Below, piece after piece: positions 24,105 through 33,299 of a stretch of 64,000 nt of DNA. The position numbers and the translations under genes are program-made. The DNA comes from Clavibacter californiensis (lineage in GTDB: Bacteria > Actinomycetota > Actinomycetes > Actinomycetales > Microbacteriaceae), in assembly GCF_021952865.1 (NCBI RefSeq), contig NZ_CP040792.1:806001-870000 (forward strand). Direction: 5' to 3'. The notes under the pieces are model-generated. The model made no database searches. It had not been told where the DNA came from and saw only the letters and a program-made list of their open reading frames with translations. Every line of letters starts with the position of its first letter. The first letter of the stretch is position 1.

Positions 24105-26543
24105 ATGGCCTCCGACACCGCACCCCGAGACCCCGCCGCGCCCCTGTACCTCGACGTCGTCGACGGCTGGTGGCGCGCCGCCAACTACCTCTCCGTCGGC
24201 CAGATCTACCTGCTCGACGACCCGCTGCTGGAGCGCCCGCTCACGCGCGACGACATCAAGCCGCGACTCCTCGGGCACTGGGGCACGACCCCGCTGCTGA
24301 ACTTCGTCTACGCGCACCTCAACCGGGCGATCATCGAGCGCGACCTCGACATGATCTACATCGCCGGCCCCGGCCACGGCGGCCCCGGCATGGTCGCGAA
24401 CGCCTACCTCGACGGCACGTACTCGGAGCTGTTCTCGGCGGCGACGCCCGACCGCGACGGGCTGCGGCACCTGTTCCGCCAGTTCTCGTTCCCCGGCGGC
24501 GTGCCGTCGCACGCGGCGCCGGAGACGCCCGGATCCATCAACGAGGGCGGCGAGCTCGGCTACTCGCTCGTGCACGCCTACGGTGCGGCGCTCGACAACC
24601 CCGACCTCGTGGTCTCCTGCGTGATCGGCGACGGCGAGGCGGAGACCGCGACGCTCGCCTCCAGCTGGCACCTGAACAAGTTCCTCGACCCGGAGTCGGA
24701 CGGCGCCGTGCTGCCGATCCTCAATCTCAACGGCTGGAAGATCGCGAACCCGACGGTGCTCGCGCGCATCCCCGAGGAGGAGCTGCTCGCGCTCTTCACC
24801 GGTCACGGCTACTCCCCGCGGATCGTCTCGGGCGGCTTCGACGGCGAGGACCACGCGGCTGTGCACGAGCGGTTCGCGCTGGCGCTGGGCGAGGCGCTCG
24901 ACGACATCAGCCGGATCCAGCTCGCGGCCCGCACGGGCGGCAGCGAGGAGCGGCCGGCCTGGCCGATGCTGATCCTCCGCACGCCCAAGGGCTGGACGGG
25001 ACCGCGCGAGGTCGACGGCAAGCAGGTCGAGGGCACGTGGCGCGCGCACCAGGTGCCGCTCTCCGGCGTGCGCGACGACCCGGACCACCTGCGCCAGCTG
25101 CAGGAGTGGCTCGAGAGCTACCGCCCGCACGAGCTCTTCGACCGCGACGGACGCCTGACGCCCGCGCTCCAGCCGAACCGGCCCGAGGGCGACCGGCGCA
25201 TGAGCGCGAACCCGCACGCGAACGGCGGCCTGCTCCGGCGCGACCTCCGGCTGCCGCCGCTCGAGGTGAACGCGATCGACCTGAGCGACGGCCGCGGCGT
25301 CATCGCCGAGCCGACCCGCGTGCTCGGCGGCTGGCTGCGCGACGTGATCGCCCGCAACCCGCTCGACTTCCGGATCTTCGGCCCCGACGAGACCGCCAGC
25401 AACCGGCTCGACGACGTGTACGAGGTCACCGCGAAGGCGTGGCAGGGCGAGGTGCTGCCGGTGGACGAGCACCTGGCGCACGAGGGCCGGGTCATCGAGA
25501 TCCTCAACGAGAACATCACGCAGGGACTGCTCGAGGCGTACCTGCTCACCGGCCGGCACGGGCTCTTCACCTCGTACGAGGCCTTCATCCACGTCGTCGA
25601 CTCGATGTTCAACCAGTACGCGAAGTGGCTCGAGTCGAGCTCGAAGGTGGAGTGGCGGCGGCCGGTCGCGTCGTTCACGTATCTGCTGTCGTCACACGTG
25701 TGGCGGCAGGATCACAACGGGTTCTCGCACCAGGACCCCGGCTTCCTCGACCACGTCGTGAACAAGCGGGCCGAGATCGTGCGCGTCTACCTGCCGTTCG
25801 ACGCGAACTCGCTGCTCGTGACGATGGACCACTGCCTCCGCGGCACGGACCTGATCAACGTCGTGATCGCCGGCAAGCAGCCGACCGCGAGCCTGCTGTC
25901 GCTCGAGGAGGCCCGGGCGCACGGCGCACGCGGCGTGGGCGTGTGGGAGTGGGCGGGCACCGAGGTGCCGGGGCTCGAGCCCGACGTGGTGGTCGCGTGC
26001 GCGGGCGACATCCCGACGGTGGAGGCGATGGCGGCGGTGCAGATCCTCAAGCGGGAGATCCCGCAGCTGCGCGTGCGCTTCGTCAACGTGGTCGACCTGA
26101 TGCGGCTGCAGGACTCGACGCAGCACCCGCACGGCCTGGACGACGGATCCTTCGACGCGCTGTTCACGCGTGACAAGCCCGTCGTGTTCGCGTTCCACGG
26201 CTACCCGTCGCTCATCCACCGCCTCACGTACAAGCGGCACAACCACGAGAACATGCACGTGCGCGGCTTCGTGGAGCAGGGCGGCACGACCACGCCGTTC
26301 GACATGCTGATGCTCAACGACCTCGACCGGTTCCGGCTCGTGATGGACGTGATCCGCCGCGTGCCGCACCTCGAGACCACCTACGCGGCGCTGTCGCAGC
26401 GCATGGACGACGAGCGCATCGCGCACCGGGTGCACACGCGCCAGTTCGGCGAGGACATGGACGACGTGTCGGGCGCGGAGGGGCTGCCGTTCGCGGATCC
26501 GTCGCGGCAGACGGCGATCGACACGGGGGACGACAACGCGTAG
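24105..26543 (+). CDS. xfp: Phosphoketolase (xylulose 5-phosphate/fructose 6-phosphate)
   Basis: An 812-residue thiamine-diphosphate enzyme that splits xylulose 5-phosphate (and often fructose 6-phosphate) with phosphate into acetyl phosphate and an aldose phosphate. Family signatures are GPGHGGPG at about residue 88, the TPP motif [19 protein letters not shown] from about 175, and a conserved [18 protein letters not shown] block. The length is typical of the full-length XFP family. The ATG at 24105 lies 232 nt from the divergent lacI-like gene, leaving a shared regulatory region. It allows pentoses to be converted to acetyl phosphate without full glycolysis, which fits a neighbourhood devoted to sugar uptake. 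Confidence 0.97.
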   Translation: MASDTAPRDPAAPLYLDVVDGWWRAANYLSVGQIYLLDDPLLERPLTRDDIKPRLLGHWGTTPLLNFVYAHLNRAIIERDLDMIYIAGPGHGGPGMVANAYLDGTYSELFSAATPDRDGLRHLFRQFSFPGGVPSHAAPETPGSINEGGELGYSLVHAYGAALDNPDLVVSCVIGDGEAETATLASSWHLNKFLDPESDGAVLPILNLNGWKIANPTVLARIPEEELLALFTGHGYSPRIVSGGFDGEDHAAVHERFALALGEALDDISRIQLAARTGGSEERPAWPMLILRTPKGWTGPREVDGKQVEGTWRAHQVPLSGVRDDPDHLRQLQEWLESYRPHELFDRDGRLTPALQPNRPEGDRRMSANPHANGGLLRRDLRLPPLEVNAIDLSDGRGVIAEPTRVLGGWLRDVIARNPLDFRIFGPDETASNRLDDVYEVTAKAWQGEVLPVDEHLAHEGRVIEILNENITQGLLEAYLLTGRHGLFTSYEAFIHVVDSMFNQYAKWLESSSKVEWRRPVASFTYLLSSHVWRQDHNGFSHQDPGFLDHVVNKRAEIVRVYLPFDANSLLVTMDHCLRGTDLINVVIAGKQPTASLLSLEEARAHGARGVGVWEWAGTEVPGLEPDVVVACAGDIPTVEAMAAVQILKREIPQLRVRFVNVVDLMRLQDSTQHPHGLDDGSFDALFTRDKPVVFAFHGYPSLIHRLTYKRHNHENMHVRGFVEQGGTTTPFDMLMLNDLDRFRLVMDVIRRVPHLETTYAALSQRMDDERIAHRVHTRQFGEDMDDVSGAEGLPFADPSRQTAIDTGDDNA

Positions 26544-26593
26544 GGGGGGCGCGTCCCCGCTGGCCGGACCGCCCTCCACCGGTCGGACCGCCG

Positions 26594-26983
26594 TCAGCCG
26601 GCGGGGGTGGCGTCCGCAGTCGGCGTGGCGACCTGGCCGGCCGGCCCGTGGTCGAACAGGCCGATCGCGTTGCCCTCGCTGTCGCGCACGTAGGCCCAGC
26701 GGTCGGTCTCGTTGAGCATCTGGATCCCGCCCATCGCGGATCCGCCGTGCGCCTCGACCTCGGCGACCGTCTCCTCGATGGAGTCCACGGTGATCACGAT
26801 GGTGGGGTGCGGCACGTCCGCGCGCCGGTGGAGGTCGCCGTTGATCCCGTCGTCCGAGCCGGTGAGGATCATGCCCGCGTCCTCCCCCCACGGCTCGTAG
26901 CGGAAGCCGAAGACGGCGTAGTAGAACGCGCTCGCGCGCGCCATGTCGTCGGCGGGGATCTCGAAGTGCTCGACAGCGGCCAT
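26594..26983 (-). CDS. VOC family protein
   Basis: A 129-residue VOC protein starting VEHFEIPADDMARASAFYYAVFGFRYEPWG, the usual opening of the glyoxalase-like group described as PhnB or hydroxylase-like. The metal-site region VRDSEGNAIGLFDHG near the end is present. It lies convergent to the phosphoketolase (50 nt between stops) and downstream of the Ig-repeat protein gene, separated from it by a large hairpin. Function unknown. Confidence 0.82.
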   Translation of the reverse strand: MAAVEHFEIPADDMARASAFYYAVFGFRYEPWGEDAGMILTGSDDGINGDLHRRADVPHPTIVITVDSIEETVAEVEAHGGSAMGGIQMLNETDRWAYVRDSEGNAIGLFDHGPAGQVATPTADATPAG

Positions 26984-27060
26984 GCGCCATGATCCTGCGG
27001 CTGGGGAAAACCCGTCAAGGGGTCGGAGCGGATGCGGTGGCGGCGGCGGCGACCACGACG

Positions 27061-27096
27061 ACGGCGCCGCCACCTCCGAGGAGGTCGCGGCGCCGT
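27061..27096 (-). terminator. Large hairpin terminator after the Ig-repeat surface protein
   Basis: A 10-bp stem (ACGGCGCCGC with GCGGCGCCGT), one C-C mismatch, then a further 6 bp (ACCTCC with GGAGGT) closed by a tiny loop. It begins 25 nt after the stop of the surface protein gene. No T tract is visible on the transcribed strand. Confidence 0.65.
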
Positions 27097-27120
27097 GGAC
27101 GATGCGGGGCGGGGCGGGGA

Positions 27121-30100
27121 TCAGCGGACGAGCTGCGCCCCCGCCGGAGCGACCCGCGTGACCGCCTTCGCGACGATGGAGATGGAGTCCCCGGCGCGCA
27201 CGACGATCTCGGACTTGTCGGCGTACGTCCCGCCGTTCCACCAGTAGGCCTTCTTCTCGGTCCCGCGGTGATATGTCACGGCGACCTGGTAGGTGCCCGG
27301 TGCGATGTCCTTGATGAAGGCGGCGGCGCCGTACCAGGAGTACTCGGAGTACTTGACGACCCCGCCCTGGTACAGGTTCACGATGGTGTAGTCGCTGTCC
27401 CAGCCCGCGGCGGCGAGGCCGGTGACCGTCGTGGTGACGGAGGGGCTGATCGCGAGCTGCGCGTACACGCTCGACATCTGCGTGCCGCGCGTCGCGCGGT
27501 AGACCGATGCGGTGGCGAGGGTCCCGGTACCGCCGACCCACTGCGAGGCGAGCGCGGGGGCGGAGTAGCGGGTCGCAGACACGTACGCGTAGTAGTCGCC
27601 CGGGACGATCCCCGTCATCTCGAAGTTGCCCGAGGCGTCCGTCTGCACGTTGCGCGCGCTGTACGGCGTGGATCCCTCGACAGCGGACGAGGTCGGCACG
27701 AGGTAGACGGTCGCGTTCGCGACCGAGGCGTAGCTGGAGTCGTAGATCCAACCGGTGACCCGGGCACCGGCATCGAGCACGGTGTTGATCCCGAGCACCG
27801 TCTGGCTCCAGTTCGCGACCGTCACGACCGTCGCGGAGCCCTCATCGTCAGCGTCGCCGTACCACTCACCGGTCAGGCCCGAGGGATTGGGCGACGGAGC
27901 CGAGTACTGCACCTTGTACGCACCGGGCTGGATGTCTCGCACGGTGAAGCGCCCGAAGTAGTCCGTGTAGGCGCTTCCGCCGTACCAGTCTTCCTCGGTC
28001 GCGCCCGTCACGGTGACGAGGGCGTTCTCCACCGGAGAGCCATCGGCGGCGGTGACCGTGCCGCTGACCGTGGCCGCGCGCTTCACGACCATGTCGATGC
28101 GGACCGTGCCGTCGGCCTGGACGGCGAACGTCTGAGCCGCGCGGTAATCCCGTGTCGGACCGAGGTACTGCTCGATGTACTCACCGGCGACCTCCACATA
28201 GGCCCGCAGCGAGTACTCGCCCGGCCGCAGGTCGGTGATGCTGAACGAGCCACCGGTGAACTGCGTGCCCGCCTTGTCCCAGCCGTAGTCGGGGTCGGTC
28301 ACCTCGATGTAGCCATCGGTGATGAGGTTCTCCGGGCTGACCGAGCCGAGGTAGACGCTGCCCGTCACCGTGGCGTTCCACGGCTGCTGCGGGAGCTGCA
28401 CGTTCTCCGCGACGACCGCCGCGGTCCTCGCGCTCGTGCGAGCGGTCGTGGAGAAGCCGGACGCGGTGCCGACGGCGGTCGCTGTGATGCGCTTGCCGAC
28501 CTCAGCAGCCGTGACCACGTACTCATTCGCGGTCGCCCCGGGGATCTTCACATCGTTCGCGTACCAGACGTACGTGAAGGTCGGCTTCGGCGTCCAGAGG
28601 CCGGGCACGATGCGCAGCGTGTAGCCGACCTTCGCATCACCGACGATGACCGGCTGCGTCGACGCGATCGCCGGCTTGCCGACCGCGGCGGTCGCGACGC
28701 TCGTCTTGCTCGTCGTGACGTAGCCCGCCAGCTTCGCGGTGATCGTCACCGTGATCGTCTTGCCGAGGTCGGCGGTGCCCACCGTGTAGGTCGAGCCGGT
28801 GGCGCCGGTGATCGCGGTGGTGCCCACGGTCCACTGGTACGTGAAGGCCGGGGTCGGGGTCCAGGATCCGGTCGCCGCGGTGAGGACGCCGCCGACCGAT
28901 GCGGAGCCGGTGACGGTCGGCGCAGACGCGACCGTGAAGGCCTTGGCGGCCGGCGCGGCGATGACCGCGGCCGAGCCGGCGCTCGTCTTCGACGCCGACG
29001 TGTAGCCCGAGAGCGTGCCCGTCACGGTGACGGTGATGCGCTTGCCGACGTCCGCCGCGACGGGGACGTACGTGGAGGCGGTCGCGCCGCTGATGGCCAC
29101 GTTCGAGGCGAACCAGCGGTACGTGAACGTCGTCGGCACGGGTGCCCAGGTCCCCGGCGCCGCGGTCAGGGTGGCGCCGACCTGGGCGGTGCCGACGATG
29201 GTGGGCGTCGGCACGGTCGTGAAGGTCGACGGGCTCGTGACGGGCGCCGCGACGACCGCGGCCGAGGCCGCGCTCGTCTTCGAGGCCGACGTGTAGCCCG
29301 AGCGGGAACCCGTGACGGTGACGGTGATCCGCTTGCCGAGGTCCGCGGCGACGGGCGCGTAGGTCGACGCGGTCGCGCCGGAGACGGCCACGTTCGCCAC
29401 GAACCAGCGGTACGAGAACGTCGTCGGCACGGGTGCCCAGGTGCCGGGCGCGGCCGTCAGGGTCGAGCCCACCTGGGCCGTCCCGCTGATGGTGGGCGTC
29501 GGCACGGTCGTGAACGTCGACGGCGTGGTGACGGGCGCGGCCACGACGGCAGCGCTCGCGGCGCTGGTCTTCGCCGCGGTCGTGTAGCCCGAACGGCTGC
29601 CGGTGACGGTGACCGTGATGCGCTTGCCGACGTCGGCGGCGACGGGCGTGTAGGTCGAGGCGGTCGCACCGGTGACGGCGACGTTCGCCACGAACCAGCG
29701 GTAGGCGAAGGTCGTGGGCACAGGCGCCCACGTGCCGGTGGCCGCGGTGAGCGGCGTGCCGACCTTCGGGGTCCCGGTGATCGTCGGCGTCGGCACAGTG
29801 GTGAAGGCGACGGGTGAGGGCGCGGCCGCGACCGTCGCAGTCGCGGCGCTCGACTTGGCGAGAGACGTGTAGCCGGCCTTGTTCGCGGTAACGGTCAGCG
29901 TGATCTTCTTGCCCAGGTCCGCCGCGACGAGCGTGTACGCGGATCCCGTGGCGCCCGAGATGGCGACCCCGTTGCTCCACCACTTGAAGGTGAACGAGTC
30001 GGGCTGCGGCGCCCAGGTGCCGGTGACGGCGAAGAGGGTGGAGCCGACCTGCGCGGTGCCCGTGATGGACGGCTGGGGCGCGGTGGTGAAGGTGACGGCG

Positions 30101-30234
30101 GCGGTGCCGACGGCGGTGGTGGAGGCGGCGGGCGCGTCGGCGGCGACGGCGCTGGTGGCCATGCCCGCCTGTGCGGAGGCCACGAGGGCGAGGGAGAGGA
30201 GGCCGACGAGGGCGCGTCGGCGTGCGGTTGTCAT
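27121..30234 (-). CDS. Large secreted protein with six Ig-like repeats and carboxypeptidase-regulatory-like domains
   Basis: A 1037-residue secreted protein. A signal peptide covers residues 1-32. Six tandem repeats of about 95 residues run from about 47 to 615, each with a PxPTIxGTxxVGxxL start, a GTWxPxPxxFxYxW centre and an AADxGKRITVTVTG core; repeats 2 to 4 are almost identical to each other. The remaining 420 residues contain several prealbumin-like or carboxypeptidase-regulatory-like beta-sandwich units (VTAADGSPVENALVTVTG, TDASGNFEMTGIVPGDYYAY). There is no sortase motif or catalytic domain, so it may be an adhesin or wall-binding protein. It is divergent from an esterase gene carrying the same repeat type. 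Confidence 0.85.
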   Translation of the reverse strand: MTTARRRALVGLLSLALVASAQAGMATSAVAADAPAASTTAVGTAAVTFTTAPQPSITGTAQVGSTLFAVTGTWAPQPDSFTFKWWSNGVAISGATGSAYTLVAADLGKKITLTVTANKAGYTSLAKSSAATATVAAAPSPVAFTTVPTPTITGTPKVGTPLTAATGTWAPVPTTFAYRWFVANVAVTGATASTYTPVAADVGKRITVTVTGSRSGYTTAAKTSAASAAVVAAPVTTPSTFTTVPTPTISGTAQVGSTLTAAPGTWAPVPTTFSYRWFVANVAVSGATASTYAPVAADLGKRITVTVTGSRSGYTSASKTSAASAAVVAAPVTSPSTFTTVPTPTIVGTAQVGATLTAAPGTWAPVPTTFTYRWFASNVAISGATASTYVPVAADVGKRITVTVTGTLSGYTSASKTSAGSAAVIAAPAAKAFTVASAPTVTGSASVGGVLTAATGSWTPTPAFTYQWTVGTTAITGATGSTYTVGTADLGKTITVTITAKLAGYVTTSKTSVATAAVGKPAIASTQPVIVGDAKVGYTLRIVPGLWTPKPTFTYVWYANDVKIPGATANEYVVTAAEVGKRITATAVGTASGFSTTARTSARTAAVVAENVQLPQQPWNATVTGSVYLGSVSPENLITDGYIEVTDPDYGWDKAGTQFTGGSFSITDLRPGEYSLRAYVEVAGEYIEQYLGPTRDYRAAQTFAVQADGTVRIDMVVKRAATVSGTVTAADGSPVENALVTVTGATEEDWYGGSAYTDYFGRFTVRDIQPGAYKVQYSAPSPNPSGLTGEWYGDADDEGSATVVTVANWSQTVLGINTVLDAGARVTGWIYDSSYASVANATVYLVPTSSAVEGSTPYSARNVQTDASGNFEMTGIVPGDYYAYVSATRYSAPALASQWVGGTGTLATASVYRATRGTQMSSVYAQLAISPSVTTTVTGLAAAGWDSDYTIVNLYQGGVVKYSEYSWYGAAAFIKDIAPGTYQVAVTYHRGTEKKAYWWNGGTYADKSEIVVRAGDSISIVAKAVTRVAPAGAQLVR
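28960..29810 (-). repeat. Near-identical tandem Ig-like repeat units 2-4 in the surface protein gene
   Basis: Three consecutive units of about 290 nt encode proteins differing at only a few positions. Each contains the same PVPTTF-YRWF core and ends in an Ala/Val-rich linker. Close identity at DNA level suggests recent duplication or gene conversion, and such arrays can change copy number by recombination. Confidence 0.75.
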
Positions 30235-30358
30235 GGTGCTCCTGGATCCGGGGGTCGCTTCGGGTGCGACCGTCGGCCATGCTTACAGGCATCTCGCAGG
30301 TGGTGTCGTGTACCCAGTTCGGGCTCCTGCCCGGCAATGACCCCCGGACCGGCCGTTC

Positions 30359-30369
30359 GGGGGGGGGGG
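30359..30369. repeat. Run of 11 G between divergent surface protein genes
   Basis: Eleven consecutive G residues lie between the starts of the Ig-repeat protein and the repeat-bearing esterase. CCCCCG (30341-30346) can pair with the start of the run. Such tracts are prone to slippage during replication and also to sequencing error. Confidence 0.8.
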
Positions 30370-30440
30370 CGACACTGTTTTCCTCACTACGGTAAACATG
30401 GGTCGCCGCATACCCGATGCGGCCCTCCCGAGGAGCGCAT

Positions 30441-32441
30441 GTGCTCATCCCCGCTCGACGTCCCCCTACTCCCACGCCCGGATCCGGTCCCGTGCTGTCC
30501 GCGCGTCCGCGCCGGCTGCTGCTGACGGGCTCGGCGCTCGCCGCCGCCCTGGTCCTGTCCCTCGCCGTGCCCCCTGTCTTCGGGGATCCGGCCTCCGCGG
30601 CGACCCCTGCCCCGGCCGGTGGATCCGCATCCTCCGCGCTCGCGCCACGGGCCGCCGCCGCCTTCACCGTCGCGCCGACGCCGACCGTGACCGGGACGGC
30701 GACCGTGGGCCAGACGCTGACGGCGATACCCGGCACCTGGAAGCCCCTCGGCGCCGTCGCCTACCAGTGGTTCGCCGCGGGCCAGCCGGTCGCGAAGGCC
30801 ACGAGCGCGAGGCTGGTCCTCACCGCCGCCGAGGCCGGGCGCCCCATCACGGTGCGGGTGACGATGACCAAGGCCGGCTACGAGCCCACCTCGCGCACCA
30901 GCGCCGCCACCGCCGCGGTCGCGCCCGCGGCCTTCCGCCCCGCCACGCCGACCATCTCGGGGACCGCGGCCGTGGGCGCGACGCTCACCGCGCGGCCGGG
31001 CAGCTGGACCCCCGTCGGCACGTACTCCTACGCCTGGTGGCGGAACGGCCTGCTCATCCCCGGGGCGACGGTCGCCACGCTGAAGCTCACGTCCGCCGAC
31101 GCGGGCACGCGGATCACCGTCACCGTCACCGCGACGAAGACCGGCTACGCCACGGTCGCGAAGACGAGCGCCGCCACCGCCGTCGTGAACGGGTCCGCCG
31201 TCCCGCCGGCGCCGCAGCCCACGCCGACGACGGCCCCCACGGCCGCCCCGGTCCCGCAGCCCACCGTGGCCCCCACCCCGGCACCCGCGGCGCCCACGTT
31301 CCTCGTGTCATCGGCGCCCACGATCGCCGGCGAGCTCCACGTGGGCGCCACCGTCCGGGCGGTCACGGGCACCTGGACCCCCGCTCCCACGGCCTACGCG
31401 TACCGCTGGTACGTGGACGGCGTGTGGGACCCGTCCCGCACCGCTCCCACCTACACGATCGGACGCGACGCGCTGGGCACGCGCCTGACCCTCACGGTCA
31501 CGGCGTCCGCCCCGGGCATCCGCTCCCTGGCACGGTCCACCGCCGGCCCCTCCGGCGCCGTCACCTGGAGCACCGCGGGCGCGTCCGACGGCAAGGGCTC
31601 CGACGTGGTGGCCATCCTCGGCCAGTCCAACGCCCAGGGCGCCGGGCTGCACTTCGATCCCGTGGCCGACGCCGGGCGCCCGGGGCTCGACCAGCTGGTC
31701 GGCAACGGCCCGCTCATCGGCACGGTCATCCCGGCGTCGCACAGCCTGCTGCACGTGGACACCTGGAAGGACCCCGCCGGCGGACCCCTCGTCGGCCCGG
31801 GCATGGAGCTCGGGCGGCGGCTGCTCGAGGGCGTCGCGCCCGGTCGCCGCGTCCTCCTCGTCCCCGCGGCGAAGGGATCCACCTCGCTCACCAAGGTGAA
31901 GGGGGAGAAGTACACGTGGGATCCGAGCCCGGACGCGGGATCCGCCGAGGCCGGCCTCGTGAACCTCTACGACAACGCGCGCACCCAGATCGACCGCGCC
32001 CTCGCGGACGAGGACAACCGGCTCGTCGCCGTGATCTGGATCCAGGGCGAGACCGACTCGGGCGTGCTGCGTGACGCCGCGAACGCGACGGAGCGCGCGG
32101 CGGTCGAGGGGCGCTACCGCAGCCGCCTGCTGGAGCTGGTGGACGGGATCGGCGACCGCTACGGCCACGCGCCCTTCCTCATCGGCGGCATGGTGCCGGA
32201 GTGGGTGCGCGGCGATCGCACGGACGGCGTCGTCGGCCCCCATCCCGACGCGGTGTACCGCCGGACCATCCAGGCGGCGCACGAGTGGGTGGCGGTGCAG
32301 AACCCGGAGGCCGTGTTCGTGGACGGCGTGCGCGGGCACGGCCAGGACGCCCACCTGCACTACGACGCCACGGGGGCGCGGCTCATGGGCGACGAGTTCT
32401 ACGACGAGCTGGTGGCGCTGGGCGCGGCCGGGCGTCCCTGA
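30441..32441 (+). CDS. Secreted SGNH/sialate O-acetylesterase-like carbohydrate esterase with Ig-like repeats
   Basis: A 666-residue secreted protein. An N-terminal signal segment (RRLLLTGSALAAALVLSLAV) is followed by two Ig-like repeats of the type found in the divergent gene, a Pro/Thr-rich linker near residues 255-290, a third repeat, and an esterase domain from about residue 385. The esterase shows the SGNH block I motif ILGQSNAQGAG, WIQGETD, and a C-terminal DAHLHYDATG holding the catalytic Asp/His. This matches the CE6 or DUF303 acetylesterase group that removes acetyl groups from plant polysaccharides such as xylan. The start is GTG at 30441, with AGGAG 6 nt before; ATG 30417 lacks a ribosome site. 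Confidence 0.85.
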   Translation: MLIPARRPPTPTPGSGPVLSARPRRLLLTGSALAAALVLSLAVPPVFGDPASAATPAPAGGSASSALAPRAAAAFTVAPTPTVTGTATVGQTLTAIPGTWKPLGAVAYQWFAAGQPVAKATSARLVLTAAEAGRPITVRVTMTKAGYEPTSRTSAATAAVAPAAFRPATPTISGTAAVGATLTARPGSWTPVGTYSYAWWRNGLLIPGATVATLKLTSADAGTRITVTVTATKTGYATVAKTSAATAVVNGSAVPPAPQPTPTTAPTAAPVPQPTVAPTPAPAAPTFLVSSAPTIAGELHVGATVRAVTGTWTPAPTAYAYRWYVDGVWDPSRTAPTYTIGRDALGTRLTLTVTASAPGIRSLARSTAGPSGAVTWSTAGASDGKGSDVVAILGQSNAQGAGLHFDPVADAGRPGLDQLVGNGPLIGTVIPASHSLLHVDTWKDPAGGPLVGPGMELGRRLLEGVAPGRRVLLVPAAKGSTSLTKVKGEKYTWDPSPDAGSAEAGLVNLYDNARTQIDRALADEDNRLVAVIWIQGETDSGVLRDAANATERAAVEGRYRSRLLELVDGIGDRYGHAPFLIGGMVPEWVRGDRTDGVVGPHPDAVYRRTIQAAHEWVAVQNPEAVFVDGVRGHGQDAHLHYDATGARLMGDEFYDELVALGAAGRP

Positions 32442-32464
32442 TCTGAGCCGCACCGGCGTCGCCG

Positions 32465-32490
32465 CCGGCCGGCCGAGGTCGGCCGGCCGG
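32465..32490 (+). terminator. Hairpin after the carbohydrate esterase gene
   Basis: CCGGCCGGCCGA (32465-32476) and TCGGCCGGCCGG (32479-32490) form a perfect GC hairpin 24 nt after the esterase stop, with the innermost bases forming the loop. Confidence 0.7.
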
Positions 32491-32632
32491 TACGGGCCGC
32501 CCCGCCGCAGGTGCGCGGCCAGCCCTTCGCGACCGGCGTCCGCGGGGGTCTCCCGTACGGTGGAGCGCGGCCCGCCGACGGCGGTCGCCGCCCGTGCAGC
32601 GCACGGATCCGCCCCACCACCCGGAGGCCCGC

Positions 32633-33295
32633 ATGGCCGCATCCACCCGCATCCTCCCGCCCCGGATCAGCGACCCCCGGCTCGAGGGCCTGGGCGACGG
32701 CGACCCGTCCGACCTCGACGCGCACGCGTCCTTCGAGCGCCTGAGGTTCGCCGACGCCGACCTCTCGGACGCCGACCTCGTCGACATCGGCTTCGAGGAG
32801 TGCGCGCTCGAGCGGATCCGCCTGCACGAGGCCGACCTCACCGCCGCCAGCCTCGTGGACGTGCTCGCCTCCCGCCTCGACGCGCCCGTGCTGAAGGCGC
32901 CCCGGATCCGGATGCGCGACGTGCGCCTCGAGGGCTCGCGCGTCGGATCCGCCGAGCTCTACGACGCGACGCTCTCCTCGGTGCACATCACCGACTGCCG
33001 CCTCGGCTTCGTGAACCTGCGCGGCTCGAAGATCACCGACCTGCTCATCACCGACTGCGCCATCGAGGAGCTGGACCTCCGCGGCACCGCCGGCATGCGC
33101 ATCGCCTTCGCCCGCACCACCATCGGCACGCTCGACCTCGCCGACTCGTCGCTCACGCACCTCGATCTCCGCGGCGCCGAGATCATGGACCTCGACACCC
33201 CCGACGGACTCCGCGGCGCCGTCCTCGACTCGACCCAGCTGATGGCGCTCGGCCCGGTCTTCGCACGGCACTTCCGTGTGCGCGTCGAGGACTGA
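32633..33295 (+). CDS. Pentapeptide repeat protein
   Basis: A 220-residue protein made almost entirely of pentapeptide-like repeats of the A(D/N)LxX type from about residue 38 to 200 (FADADLSDADLVDIGFEEC, LDLADSSLTHLDLRGAEIM). It should fold as a right-handed quadrilateral beta-helix. The short Pro/Arg-containing N terminus and C-terminal region cap the helix. Some pentapeptide proteins protect DNA gyrase or act as scaffolds; nothing here identifies a partner. The ATG at 32633 has GGAGG 5 nt upstream, better than the GTG at 32594. It ends 4 nt from the stop of the convergent GNAT gene. Confidence 0.88.
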   Translation: MAASTRILPPRISDPRLEGLGDGDPSDLDAHASFERLRFADADLSDADLVDIGFEECALERIRLHEADLTAASLVDVLASRLDAPVLKAPRIRMRDVRLEGSRVGSAELYDATLSSVHITDCRLGFVNLRGSKITDLLITDCAIEELDLRGTAGMRIAFARTTIGTLDLADSSLTHLDLRGAEIMDLDTPDGLRGAVLDSTQLMALGPVFARHFRVRVED

Positions 33296-33299
33296 GCGG

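Noticed and set aside
26989-29817. A 942-codon plus-strand frame opposite the Ig-repeat protein
   Set aside because: The repetitive Gly/Arg/Asp text is the mirror of the Ig-like repeats. It has no signal peptide or motif.
28400-30100. Regular repeats that might look like a CRISPR array
   Set aside because: The unit is about 290 nt, coding throughout, and encodes Ig-like domains. There are no short spacers or cas genes.
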